The notes beneath the pieces are model-generated. The model did no database searches and was not told the origin of the DNA. It saw nothing but the letters and a program-made list of their open reading frames with translations. Below, in pieces: positions 52,257 through 61,242 of a stretch of 64,000 bases of DNA. Where the stretch lies: the NCBI RefSeq assembly GCF_052064335.1, contig NZ_JBQHVU010000011.1:1-64000 (forward strand), read 5' to 3'. Position 1 is the stretch's first letter; the number at the start of each line of letters is the position of its first letter. The translations under genes were made by a program, and so were the position numbers. This DNA comes from Weimeria sp002480925 (GTDB taxonomy: Bacteria > Bacillota > Clostridia > Lachnospirales > Lachnospiraceae).

Positions 52257-53027
52257 ATGAACAAAGTTATAGCTATTGCAAACCAGAAGGGTGGAGTAGG
52301 AAAGACGACTACGGCAATAAATCTATCTGCCTGCATGGCCGAAAAAGGTAAGAAGGTTCTGATCATCGATCTGGATCCACAGGGTAATACTACAAGCGGA
52401 TTCGGAATAGACAAGTCAAAGATCGAGAATACAGTATATGAACTGATGCTTGATGAGTGTTCGATCAAGGAAGCAATCAAGAAAATAGAAATAGATGGAG
52501 TCGATAATCTCTATATCATTCCGTCGAATGTTAATCTGGCCGGAGCGGAGATAGAACTTCTAGGGATTAACGAAAAGGAATACATTTTGAAAAACGCAGT
52601 GGACTATATATCTGATGATTATGACTATGTATTCATCGATTGTCCACCATCACTGAACATGCTCACAGTAAATGCAATGACAACGGCAGATAGCGTGCTG
52701 GTGCCGATCCAGTGTGAGTATTATGCACTTGAGGGAATCAGCCAGCTGATGCATACAATCGATCTTGTGAAGCAGCGTCTGAACAAGAAGCTTACTATAA
52801 ACGGTGTAGTTTTCACTATGTATGACGGCAGAACCAATCTTTCAAATGATGTAGTAGCAACAGTCAAGGAGAATCTGAATACCAGGATCTATAAAACCAT
52901 CATACCGAGAAATGTAAGACTGGCAGAGGCACCATCACATGGTTTACCAATAAATATCTACGATCCTAAATCTGCAGGAGCTGAAAGCTACAGAAGCCTT
53001 GCTCAGGAAATTATTGAGAACGAATAA
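52257..53027 (+). CDS. parA: Chromosome partitioning ATPase ParA (Soj)
   Basis: A 256-residue deviant Walker A ATPase: KGGVGKTTTAINL (10-22), DLDPQGNTTSG and FIDCPPSLNML. Starts at ATG 52257 with GGGAG 5 bases upstream; the longer frame start is not supported. Works with ParB at the two parS sites to position the origin. Confidence 0.96.
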   Translation: MNKVIAIANQKGGVGKTTTAINLSACMAEKGKKVLIIDLDPQGNTTSGFGIDKSKIENTVYELMLDECSIKEAIKKIEIDGVDNLYIIPSNVNLAGAEIELLGINEKEYILKNAVDYISDDYDYVFIDCPPSLNMLTVNAMTTADSVLVPIQCEYYALEGISQLMHTIDLVKQRLNKKLTINGVVFTMYDGRTNLSNDVVATVKENLNTRIYKTIIPRNVRLAEAPSHGLPINIYDPKSAGAESYRSLAQEIIENE

Positions 53028-53035
53028 GAGGAAAC

Positions 53036-53926
53036 ATGGCAAGATTGAATAAACATGGTCTTGGTAAAGGATTGGACAGCCTGATACCGGATATGACTAG
53101 CCCATCTGAAAAGACGGAAAAAGATGAAAAAAAGGACGGCGTCACAATTGTGAGCATCAATAAGGTTGAACCCAACAGGGAGCAGCCAAGAAAGATATTT
53201 AATGAAGATGCAATTCAGGAGCTGTCGGAATCGATCAAGCAATATGGAATAATACAGCCGCTTCTGGTACAGAAGAAGGATGATTATTACGAGATAATAG
53301 CTGGAGAAAGAAGATGGAGGGCTGCAAAAAAGGCTGGACTTGAAGATGTGCCGGTCATAATAAGGGATCTGTCTGAGCAGGAGATAGTTGAGATTTCTCT
53401 GATTGAGAATATTCAGCGTGAGGATCTGAATCCGATAGAAGAGGCCCTTGCCTATAAAAGGCTGCTTGATGAATTCAATCTGAAGCAGGACGAGGTGGCA
53501 GAAAAGGTCAGTAAAAGCAGAACTGCAGTGACAAATTCGCTTCGTTTGTTAAAGCTGGATGAAAGAGTCCAGCAGATGCTAATCGATGAGATGATAAGTC
53601 CTGGACATGGAAGGGCATTACTGGTAATTGAGGATCCGGAAAAACAGTACCAGTTCGCGCAGAAGATCTTTGACGAAAAGATGTCTGTAAGAGATGTGGA
53701 AAAAGAGGTTAAGCGTCTCCAGAAGAATAAAAAAGAAGATAAGAAAAAGGATCAGAAGCCTGATGAGAGAGTGCTTACTGAGCTTGCTAGAATAGAGGAG
53801 GAACTAAAACAAAAGATTGGAACAAAAGTTCGAATACAGCCAAAGAATGCTGAATCTGGAAAAATAGAGATAGAATACTTTTCCGGAGAAGAGCTTGATA
53901 AGATATTAAATTATTTTAACAAATAG
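53036..53926 (+). CDS. parB: Chromosome partitioning protein ParB (Spo0J)
   Basis: A 296-residue CTP-dependent clamp: ParB N-domain with GERRWRAAKKAG (CTP-binding patch), ENIQREDLNPIEEA, and the HTH LKQDEVAEKVSKSRTAVTNSLRL that reads parS. C-terminal dimerisation domain. Eight bases after parA. Confidence 0.95.
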   Translation: MARLNKHGLGKGLDSLIPDMTSPSEKTEKDEKKDGVTIVSINKVEPNREQPRKIFNEDAIQELSESIKQYGIIQPLLVQKKDDYYEIIAGERRWRAAKKAGLEDVPVIIRDLSEQEIVEISLIENIQREDLNPIEEALAYKRLLDEFNLKQDEVAEKVSKSRTAVTNSLRLLKLDERVQQMLIDEMISPGHGRALLVIEDPEKQYQFAQKIFDEKMSVRDVEKEVKRLQKNKKEDKKKDQKPDERVLTELARIEEELKQKIGTKVRIQPKNAESGKIEIEYFSGEELDKILNYFNK

Positions 53927-53937
53927 AGGAAGCAAGG

Positions 53938-54438
53938 ATGATTGAACAATATTTAGGAATAGAGACAGATTATATAGTTATAGGGATAGCTGGTTTCGCT
54001 ATCCTGCTGCTGATACTTCTGATCGTACAGGGAGTAAGGATCAGCAAATTAAAGAAACGGTATGAGGAATTCATGCAGGGCAAGAACGGAGCTTCACTGG
54101 AGGATACTCTGATAAAGAAGCTTAATAAGGTTGAGGAGCTTGATCAGAAGAATGAGCTTAACGAGGCAAAAATCGACAAGCTTGACAGAGACATAAAGCC
54201 ATGCTTCCAGAAGATAGGGCTGTTAAAATATGATGCTCTTGATGAAATGGGAGGAAAATTAAGCTTTGCTCTTGCACTTTTGAATGCTAAGAATAATGGA
54301 TTCATTATCAACAATGTCCATAGCAGAGAGGGGAGCTACAGCTATATCAAGGAAATCATTGATGGCAACTCGATAATCGGATTATCACCTGAGGAAGAGA
54401 AGGCTCTTTCTATGGCAATCGACGGGACAGATGAATAA
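53938..54438 (+). CDS. DUF4446-family membrane-anchored protein
   Basis: A 166-residue protein: one N-terminal helix (IVIGIAGFAILLLILLIVQG, about 13-32), a coiled-coil linker, then a DUF4446 domain (KIGLLKYDALDEMGGKLSFALALLN and GLSPEEEKALS). Family unknown; conserved beside parAB in Clostridia, so perhaps a segregation or polarity factor. Its stop overlaps the next start. Confidence 0.82.
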   Translation: MIEQYLGIETDYIVIGIAGFAILLLILLIVQGVRISKLKKRYEEFMQGKNGASLEDTLIKKLNKVEELDQKNELNEAKIDKLDRDIKPCFQKIGLLKYDALDEMGGKLSFALALLNAKNNGFIINNVHSREGSYSYIKEIIDGNSIIGLSPEEEKALSMAIDGTDE

Positions 54439-55312
54439 ATATATGAGTGCTGCGGGACTCGCAGGATTAGACCAGAATGATTATGAAGATCTTTATAGAA
54501 TAGTGGAAAAGGATCCGGATCTATATATTGAGGCAAGCTATATTGAGGGAAAAGAATATGACGAGAGATTGATAGAGCTTACTAAATATATTGCTCCGAA
54601 TATAGGGATCACACTTAGAGGCTTTCTGGACAGGGACGACCAGTTCATACGTCAGCTGGCTTTTCCTGTAATAAAAATAAACGAGCCTGTAAGTAAAAAA
54701 TATAAAAGGATAAGTCCTCTGAAAAATGAACCAGCCGCGCTTACAAGGAGCGATTTTCCTACACTAGGATGCAGTCTGTATTCATATGTGCAGAATCTCT
54801 ATGAGGTATCGGATGGAGAAGAGCTTTCAAGTCTTACCAATGCGACTTGGAAAGGTATAGGCATAAGCGCGCTCTCATCAGCAGGTATGATTCTTCTGCC
54901 AATGGGAAAATCAGAGAACAAGGAGCTTCGTGCCATCGAGGGAAAGCGAAACAGGCTGAAAAAAGAACTTTTTAATGGAAATGACGACGCATATGAACAA
55001 TTAACATTGACAGAAATGCAAATTTATACTACAATAGACAAGCGGGTCAAAAAGAACGGGATTTATGGAGTTATATCGACCACACTGATGCCTCGAGGTG
55101 TCGAGGAGGATATGTATTACTGCATTGGTCAGATCGAGGAGATAAGCTCTAGCAAGATTCCTTTGACGGAACAGATAGTCTATCATTTTCTACTGTCCTG
55201 CTGCGGTATTAGATTCTGTGTTTCTATCAATAAGGATACCCTTATAGGAGAACCGGAGGTAGGGCGCAGATTTAAAGGAATCGTATGGATGCAGTCTAGG
55301 ATTTTCGCTTGA
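54431..55312 (+). CDS. DUF3881-family protein
   Basis: A 293-residue protein matching the Lachnospiraceae DUF3881 family: MSAAGLAGLDQNDYEDLYRIV start, ISALSSAGMILLPMGKS, DIYTTIDKRVKKNGIYGVI-like core and CGIRFCVSINKDTLIGEPEVG-RRFKGIVWMQ ending. No known function. Overlaps the DUF4446 gene by 8 bases. Confidence 0.8.
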   Translation: MNKYMSAAGLAGLDQNDYEDLYRIVEKDPDLYIEASYIEGKEYDERLIELTKYIAPNIGITLRGFLDRDDQFIRQLAFPVIKINEPVSKKYKRISPLKNEPAALTRSDFPTLGCSLYSYVQNLYEVSDGEELSSLTNATWKGIGISALSSAGMILLPMGKSENKELRAIEGKRNRLKKELFNGNDDAYEQLTLTEMQIYTTIDKRVKKNGIYGVISTTLMPRGVEEDMYYCIGQIEEISSSKIPLTEQIVYHFLLSCCGIRFCVSINKDTLIGEPEVGRRFKGIVWMQSRIFA

Positions 55313-55329
55313 CTCACAAGTAAATAGAT

Positions 55330-55403
55330 GTCTCTGTAGCTCAGCCGGATAGAGCGTCCGCCTCCTAAGCGGAAGGTCGTGTGTTCGAATCACATCAGGG
55401 ACG
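55330..55403 (+). tRNA. tRNA-Arg (anticodon CCT)
   Basis: Acceptor GTCTCTG/CAGGGAC with G-T pair, anticodon loop CTCCTAA giving CCT, T-loop GTTCGAATC, discriminator G. A terminator follows at 55417. Confidence 0.95.
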
Positions 55404-55416
55404 TTACCAGTAAAGG

Positions 55417-55454
55417 CATGGAAGAATTCATAAGAAATTCTTCCATGTTTTTTT
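55417..55454 (+). terminator. Terminator after tRNA-Arg
   Basis: CATGGAAGAATTC (55417-55429), loop, then GAAATTCTTCCATG (55434-55447), followed by a run of T. The next 280 bases to 55737 hold no clear feature. Confidence 0.92.
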
Positions 55455-55736
55455 ATATAAAAATTTCAGGATCCGATCAGATGACTATTGGAAAAAGTTG
55501 ATTTATTGAAAGATAAATCAGCATCATTTCCTTATCTTTAGATTACGCCATTCATATAGATAATAGGTTCCAGGGATGGACAGGTGTATGGAAAAACAGT
55601 AGAACTTATCCTGATATAATAAATAGTTGAAACAAGATTCAAGTAAATCAGAAAACAGTTGCAATAATTATTAAAAAGTATTAAAGTAAAGATATGGTAG
55701 CAACTATCAACTAGCAAGAATGACTGGGGGTTTCCT

Positions 55737-57662
55737 ATGGATACCAAGGAATCAGAAATCAAGAAAGAAAAAGAAAGAAACAACGAGTCAGGAACAGGAA
55801 GACTTAACGGCCTCGTGATACTGATCTGTATTGATCTGATAGGGCTGATGGCAAGCCTTTATAGTATAAAGGCAGCGCCTGATGCTAATCTCTTTCTCAT
55901 ACCGGCATCTATCACTCTTGTGATGTGCGCTATAACTGCAATGGTCTATGTCCAGATCAAGAATCAGGATGAAAGGGAGAGACAGAGGATCACATCGGAT
56001 GTCGCAGAGGCACTTTCAGCTATGATCCAGATAAATCAGAATAGCGAGCAGAAGCTTGACCAGAAGATAAAGGAGCTTAGCAACGAGTATCAGGTACCGG
56101 CAGAGGAGATCATAAATGCGCTGAAGGCAATGACAAAGATTTCCCTTGGAAGGAGCAAGGAAAACGCTGCAGCTCTTATCAATTCAAATGAGGCGCTTGT
56201 GACCCAGACCATGGATCTGCAGGACAGGATCGATGCTCTTGAAAAGAAGATAAACAGCCTGTATGAGGCGGATATACCAAAGCAGCTTGACGATCATGGT
56301 CATAAGATCTCAACAGGAATAGGTGATCTGTCGCATGATATAGAAAGACTTGATACCGATGTAAGAAGGGTAGAAAAGGTAGCAAGGGATATGGAACTGT
56401 ATTCATCCCTTGTGGAGGCTGAGAGATCGAAGCTTAAGGAAACCGGTATGTTGAATCATACAGAGTTGAATGAAAATACAACTAATCGTTCAGCAGGTGA
56501 TACAACAGGTAATGTGGAGAAGACAGATAATATCACCTCACAGCCAGATATATCGGAGATGAGCGATGATGTTACCTCTTGGCAGGATACAGGAGACCTG
56601 AGTGCAGATATTGTTCAGCCGACAGATGAGACTGATCTGACAGAGGATATTATCCAGCCGGCGGATGAAGCAGACCTTAGTGATGATATTGGACTGCAGC
56701 CAGAAGAGGCGGACCTGAGTAAAGACGATGGTCCGTTGACAGATGATGCAGATCTGAGTGAAGATGTAATCCAGCCGACAGAAAAGTCGGATCAGAACGA
56801 GGAAATTACTTTGCCGATGGAGGAGGCAGATCTGTCAGGCGATACAGCCATGGAGGAAGAGGGACCAGACATTACAGATGAAATTACTATTCCGCCAGAA
56901 GAGACAGATCTTACAGATGATATATCCCCACAGACGGAAATTCCTGATCAGACAGATGATATCATGCAAGAGGAGGACGATAATGGTCTTTCGGATGATA
57001 TCAGAGTGCCTGATGAGAAGGAACTGGATCTTACAGATGATATTGCCGGGCCTGTGGATGATCAGATCACAGATCCAGCTGATGATATAAAGGAGACTGT
57101 GGATGAAAATCAGGAGGCCACGGAAGATAGCGGAGAGCCTGTCTTTGACGAAACCGATCTGACAGGAGATATCTATTCAGATGATAAGGATGGAACTGAG
57201 CAGGCAGATCTTGCCGCCGGGACAGGAAGGGCTGACGGCAGCCAAATGTCTGTATCAGACCAGCCGGACGCTTCAGTAGAAGATAAGGATAATACTGCAA
57301 AACAGACAGGGCAGGAAACATCGGTTGGCCAGGATAAGGCCGTAGAGCCTGGTAAGGACCTGACAGAGGATATCTCTTCACAAGAGGAAAAGACCGAGGA
57401 GATAGACGATGATAGTGACTATGATCCAAATAAACGCCTTTCACCTGAAGAAATAGCAGCCCTGTTCGCACAGTCGACAAAGTCAGAGGATATATCTGAG
57501 AAGACGGAGGAAGAAGAGAAGGCCCCTGACACAGGAAAAGAGTCTGAAGAGGACAAGAAGGAAGCAGATGCAGAGCCAGACAAGACTTTGGAGAGTCAGG
57601 GAGATCCTAACAGGATGATGACGCCGGAGGAGATACAGGCATTGTTTTCAAAGATATCATAG
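55737..57662 (+). CDS. Membrane-anchored acidic repeat protein with paired C-terminal motifs
   Basis: A 641-residue protein that I do not recognise. Residues 1-22 are basic, followed by two membrane helices (25-43, 51-73), a coiled coil (about 75-225) and a long disordered acidic region (about 260-550). That region has about a dozen imperfect units of ADLSDDI-type (consensus D-L-S/T-D/E-D-I, often with Pro after). It ends with two copies of a short motif: DPNKRLSPEEIAALFAQ (564-579) and DPNRMMTPEEIQALFSKIS (623-641). These resemble the SQDEIDALL docking motif of FliM. GGGGG-type purines precede ATG 55737. tRNA-Lys follows. Confidence 0.8.
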   Translation: MDTKESEIKKEKERNNESGTGRLNGLVILICIDLIGLMASLYSIKAAPDANLFLIPASITLVMCAITAMVYVQIKNQDERERQRITSDVAEALSAMIQINQNSEQKLDQKIKELSNEYQVPAEEIINALKAMTKISLGRSKENAAALINSNEALVTQTMDLQDRIDALEKKINSLYEADIPKQLDDHGHKISTGIGDLSHDIERLDTDVRRVEKVARDMELYSSLVEAERSKLKETGMLNHTELNENTTNRSAGDTTGNVEKTDNITSQPDISEMSDDVTSWQDTGDLSADIVQPTDETDLTEDIIQPADEADLSDDIGLQPEEADLSKDDGPLTDDADLSEDVIQPTEKSDQNEEITLPMEEADLSGDTAMEEEGPDITDEITIPPEETDLTDDISPQTEIPDQTDDIMQEEDDNGLSDDIRVPDEKELDLTDDIAGPVDDQITDPADDIKETVDENQEATEDSGEPVFDETDLTGDIYSDDKDGTEQADLAAGTGRADGSQMSVSDQPDASVEDKDNTAKQTGQETSVGQDKAVEPGKDLTEDISSQEEKTEEIDDDSDYDPNKRLSPEEIAALFAQSTKSEDISEKTEEEEKAPDTGKESEEDKKEADAEPDKTLESQGDPNRMMTPEEIQALFSKIS

Positions 57663-57733
57663 GAGGGAGTAGGGGATAAATTAATCGCAGATAGACGAAA
57701 ATTATAAAAAAAATATAAAATTTCAAAAAGTAC

Positions 57734-57761
57734 TTGCATTTTGAAATGAAACGTGTATAAT
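57734..57761 (+). promoter_or_regulatory. Promoter of tRNA-Lys
   Basis: TTGCAT (57734-57739) and perfect TATAAT (57756-57761), spacer 16, 34 bases before the tRNA. Confidence 0.75.
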
Positions 57762-57795
57762 AGTTCTTGTCGCCGGGAACGACGACAGGAAATAA

Positions 57796-57868
57796 GCGCG
57801 ATTAGCTCAGCTGGCAGAGCACCTGACTCTTAATCAGGGTGTCCAGGGTTCGAACCCCTGATCGCGCA
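57796..57868 (+). tRNA. tRNA-Lys (anticodon CTT)
   Basis: Acceptor GCGCGAT/ATCGCGC, anticodon loop CTCTTAA giving CTT, T-loop GTTCGAACC, discriminator A. A T-tract terminator (about 57875-57918) follows. Confidence 0.95.
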
Positions 57869-57943
57869 GCAGAAGGTCCTTGTTCTGTGAACTGCTTGCG
57901 GAACATGGGCTTTTTTTTTCGCGTATTAATTGAGCGGGGACAT

Positions 57944-58001
57944 GAGCATACAGTATGCGGGAATGAAGCGCTAGTGCTTCATCCCCGCATGCTGTATGCT
58001 C
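57944..58001. repeat. 26-bp hairpin at the edge of the repeat array
   Basis: The arm starting GAGCATACAG (57944) pairs with an arm ending CTGTATGCTC (58001) over 26 bp, with G-T pairs and a 6-base loop. It directly precedes the 74-bp repeats. Confidence 0.85.
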
Positions 58002-58002
58002 A

Positions 58003-58315
58003 GCATTCGCGCGAAAGCGCGAATGAGCAGTCGCAGAGCGACTGCGAATGTCCCCGCGAGGAAGAAGGCGATGGATGCATTCGCGCGAAAGCGCGAATGA
58101 GCAGTCGCAAAGCGACTGCGAATGTCCCCGCGAAGAAGAAGGCAATGGATGCATTCGCGCGAAAGCGCGAATGAGCAGTCGCAAAGCGACTGCGAATGCC
58201 CCCGCGGAGAAGAAGGCGACAGATGCATTCGCGCGAAAGCGCGAATGAGCAGTCGCAGAGCGAGAGCGAATGTCCCCCGCGTGGAAGAGTGCGATGGATG
58301 CATTCACTATCATTT
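58003..58315. repeat. 74-bp tandem repeat, four copies, two hairpins each
   Basis: Copies start at 58003, 58077, 58151 and 58225, with a partial fifth at 58300. Each unit contains CATTCGCGC-GAAA-GCGCGAATG (perfect 9-bp stem, GAAA loop) and GCAGTCGC-A(G/A)A-GCGACTGC (8-bp stem; the fourth copy's second hairpin is damaged). A link GAATGTCCCCGCG...GAAGAAGGC joins the units. Both strands are open in several frames because of the repeat, but no ribosome site or start fits. The structure resembles REP/BIME-type intergenic repeats. Confidence 0.93.
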
Positions 58316-58337
58316 ATATATATTATAAGGAGAACAA

Positions 58338-58985
58338 ATGAGACTACGAAATATCCCTGGTGCCAGAGAGCATGTGGCTGAAAGCACTTTTACTATAAAT
58401 GAGCCGGAAAGATACAGGGGACATTTCAGTGATCTGTTTGACGGAAGGCCAGTCCAGATAGAAATTGGAATGGGTAAAGGAGCATTTATCACTGAAAAGG
58501 CCAGGCAGAACCCCGAAAAGGGCTTTATAGGAATAGAAATGTATTCGTCGGTGCTTTTAAGAGGACTGGAGAAGGTAGAAGTCATGGAGGAGCCGCCGGA
58601 GAACCTCAGGATGATCTGCATGGATGCAAGGGAAATAGATCAGGTTTTTGATGAAGGAGAAATAGACAGGATCTATCTGAACTTCTCGGATCCATGGCCC
58701 AAGGAGAGACATGCAAAGAGACGGCTTACCCATCATAGTTTTCTTGATAAATATCACAGGATCCTGAAGGAAAATGGGATAGTAGAGTTCAAGACAGATA
58801 ATAAGGGACTGTTTGAATTCTCAGTTGAGGAGGTCGAGGAGCACGAGGGCTTTAAGGTAATAAGCATTACAAGAGATCTCCATCATGATGATGAACAGAT
58901 GAAGGACAATATCATGACGGAGTATGAAAAAAAGTTTTCAGGACTTGGAAATAAGATCTGCAGGATGGTTTTTCAGAAGATCTGA
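58338..58985 (+). CDS. trmB: tRNA (guanine-N7)-methyltransferase TrmB
   Basis: A 215-residue methyltransferase making m7G46 in tRNA. Motif I IEIGMGKGAFI, IYLNFSDPWPKERHAKRRLTH and FKTDNKGLFEFS. AAGGAG precedes ATG 58338, right after the repeat array. Confidence 0.96.
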   Translation: MRLRNIPGAREHVAESTFTINEPERYRGHFSDLFDGRPVQIEIGMGKGAFITEKARQNPEKGFIGIEMYSSVLLRGLEKVEVMEEPPENLRMICMDAREIDQVFDEGEIDRIYLNFSDPWPKERHAKRRLTHHSFLDKYHRILKENGIVEFKTDNKGLFEFSVEEVEEHEGFKVISITRDLHHDDEQMKDNIMTEYEKKFSGLGNKICRMVFQKI

Positions 58986-59017
58986 GAATAGAAACTTGAT
59001 TTCAAATAAAAGTTTTT

Positions 59018-59058
59018 AAGTTATCCACATTTTGTCAACAAAACGTGGATAACTTTTT
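59018..59058. terminator. Two-way terminator containing a DnaA box
   Basis: AAGTTATCCAC (59018-59028) pairs with GTGGATAACTT (59045-59055), flanked by T-rich and A-rich tracts; it can end both trmB and dacA transcripts. The stem holds an exact TTATCCACA box (59021-59029). Confidence 0.88.
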
Positions 59059-60446
59059 TATTTTCTCTGATTATTTCGAATCTTCTTGTATTTGATTCGG
59101 CCCTTCTTTTCAGAGTAGGAATCACGGCGCTTTTTATTGACTGCCCAGATAATGTTTCTGAAAAGGAAGAAGATGCCGATGGCAATGGCAAGAGCGACAA
59201 GAGCGGCAATAATTATCAGAAGTACATTGAGCTGGAGCACTGGAGAGCCTGCGCCCTTTGAGGCAGAAAGATTATGGAAGGGATAGAGAGAATTCCTGGA
59301 CTCAGTGGAGTTGAGCCGGCAGCTGCCGATCCTTTTATTGCCATATGTAAAGACGAGAAGACCGACAATGCTCTTGTCAGAGGAGGCGGATTTCTCAACA
59401 GTAAGCTTTACGTCAGACGGGTCTGCCTTCTTAGGAAGCATCACGCTGGCATCCTGGTCAGGAGCGATAAGAGTCGAGTCGGCACCGTAGAGAGTATTAC
59501 CTAGAAGATCTGTAGACTGAGAAAGATCCTTAAGCTCGGAGATTTTTACATATTTGAAGTTCTTGAAGCCCCAGTCAAGTAGCTTTCTTGTATCATTCCA
59601 GTGGTCTGGATTCTTTGCACACATTACGACACAAACAAGAGTCATGCCGTTCTTTTTGCCATAGGTCACAAGAGTCGAATGAGCCTTGGTAGTATAGCCG
59701 GTCTTGCCTCCGACACAGTAATCGTAGAGATAACGTGAGGTGTGGTAGAAATTCAGCATACAGTGATGATTGTTAAGATAGGTCTTGTCCTTGTGCTTGT
59801 TGGTAGGCGGGATGATATAGTGCTTTGTGCCGCAGATCCTGGCAAAGGTCGGATTCTGGTAGGCAGCCCTTGAAATCCTTGCCATATCAAGAGCAGTAGT
59901 CCAGTGTTCATCGTCCGGCAGACCATTAGGATTGTGGAAATGTGTATGAGTGCAGCCAAGCTCCCTGGCCTTGTCATTCATCATCTTGATGAAGTTCTCC
60001 TCAGTGCCGCCGACATGCTCGGCAATGGCCCAGGCACATTCGTTGGCAGATTCGAGCATCATACCGTAAAGGGTTTCCTCCATGGTCATTTTTTCACCGA
60101 CATCACGAGAGATGGATGAGGTACCACCATAGCTTTCGGCGACGGCCTTCTGGGAAAAGGTCACAGTTTCGGAAAGGTCTGAATGCTCAAGGGCTACAAG
60201 AGCAGTCATAATCTTAGTGATGCTGGCAGGATAATGCTTTGTGTTTCCCTTTTTGTCGTAGAGAATTGTCCCGCTGTCCACATCCATAAGAACAGCAGAC
60301 TTGGAACCGACCTTGGGACCATCAGGCCACTTGACCTGAGAAGAGGAGCTGGTATCTGAGGCCCTTACTGTGGTCATGGAAGAAGCGGTTGAAATGATAA
60401 CAGAGCTGGCAAGACAAAGGATGCCGATAATTTTTTTGATATTCAT
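59058..60446 (-). CDS. dacA: D-alanyl-D-alanine carboxypeptidase (PBP5 type)
   Basis: A 462-residue wall enzyme trimming pentapeptides. Signal peptide (1-29), active site SITK (80-83), SAN (137-139) and KTG (248-250), then a C-terminal domain and a membrane anchor (LLIIIAALVALAIAIGIFFL) with a basic tail. The only core gene right of the origin on the minus strand. Confidence 0.93.
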   Translation of the reverse strand: MNIKKIIGILCLASSVIISTASSMTTVRASDTSSSSQVKWPDGPKVGSKSAVLMDVDSGTILYDKKGNTKHYPASITKIMTALVALEHSDLSETVTFSQKAVAESYGGTSSISRDVGEKMTMEETLYGMMLESANECAWAIAEHVGGTEENFIKMMNDKARELGCTHTHFHNPNGLPDDEHWTTALDMARISRAAYQNPTFARICGTKHYIIPPTNKHKDKTYLNNHHCMLNFYHTSRYLYDYCVGGKTGYTTKAHSTLVTYGKKNGMTLVCVVMCAKNPDHWNDTRKLLDWGFKNFKYVKISELKDLSQSTDLLGNTLYGADSTLIAPDQDASVMLPKKADPSDVKLTVEKSASSDKSIVGLLVFTYGNKRIGSCRLNSTESRNSLYPFHNLSASKGAGSPVLQLNVLLIIIAALVALAIAIGIFFLFRNIIWAVNKKRRDSYSEKKGRIKYKKIRNNQRK

Positions 60447-60598
60447 AGTGTTATAATAAGAAATAAAACAACGGGTTACATAACTATTTATTTACTATAG
60501 TTCAAAATAGCTAAAAATTCAACAACCACGGGATAATCTATGTTATAATCTGTGGTAAAAGTGTAGTATTGATCGAAGGGATATATATCAGAGGAAAT

Positions 60599-61240
60599 AT
60601 GTCAGAAGAGATTCCAATGTACAGGGAAGAAAAGAGAACCTATGACCTGGAGCGTATAGAGGCTCTTATAGAGGAGAATGGAGGCCTGGCACGAACAAGC
60701 CAGATTACCGGTGAGCTCGGAGTCGATTACAGGAGGCTGCAGCAGTTCGTAGCTGAGGGCAGTCTTACAAAGATCAGAAACGGCGCATATACATACAGTA
60801 AGGACAGGATATCCGAGGAAAGGCTCATATATGCTCTTTTTCATCAGGATGGGGTGCTTACCATGGAAAGCGCCCTCTATTACCATGGATATCTGAAGCA
60901 GAGGCCCTATGGCTGGTCGATAGCAATAGATAAGAACGCGAGCAAGTCCAGGTTCAAGCTCTGCTATCCTATAGTCAAGCCATATTATACAAAGGAGAAT
61001 GTCCTTAAGACAGGAGTCATGACACTTGACAGAAAGGACTTTCCTATGAAGATATATGACAAGGACAGGCTGATCTGTGATGTGCTTAAGTATCAGGAGA
61101 AAATGGACAGGAAGGAGTTCAGGGAGGGAGTGTTCTCCTATATCAGGGACGAGGACAAGAATGTTGTCAACCTAATGAAATACGCGAAGGAGAGGCAGGT
61201 CATTGCCAAGGTCAGGAATATGATCGGAGTGTGGCTGTAG
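60599..61240 (+). CDS. AbiEi-like winged-helix antitoxin/regulator
   Basis: A 213-residue protein with the AbiEi layout: N-terminal winged helix (IEALIEENGGLARTSQITGE) and a C-terminal domain of the antitoxin type (MESALYYHGYL, KIYDKDRLICDVLKY). In AbiE systems it represses the operon and counters AbiEii. GAGGAAAT precedes ATG 60599. The partner gene starts at its stop codon. Confidence 0.75.
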   Translation: MSEEIPMYREEKRTYDLERIEALIEENGGLARTSQITGELGVDYRRLQQFVAEGSLTKIRNGAYTYSKDRISEERLIYALFHQDGVLTMESALYYHGYLKQRPYGWSIAIDKNASKSRFKLCYPIVKPYYTKENVLKTGVMTLDRKDFPMKIYDKDRLICDVLKYQEKMDRKEFREGVFSYIRDEDKNVVNLMKYAKERQVIAKVRNMIGVWL

Positions 61241-61242
61241 TG

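Noticed and set aside
58003..58300. The 74-bp array as a CRISPR
   Set aside because: The whole unit repeats with no variable spacers, and no cas genes are in the window.
57834..58381. Overlapping long ORFs on both strands with SRSATAHSRF-type repeats
   Set aside because: They are translations of the 74-bp DNA repeat; none has a ribosome site, and several frames are open only because the repeat length keeps stops out.
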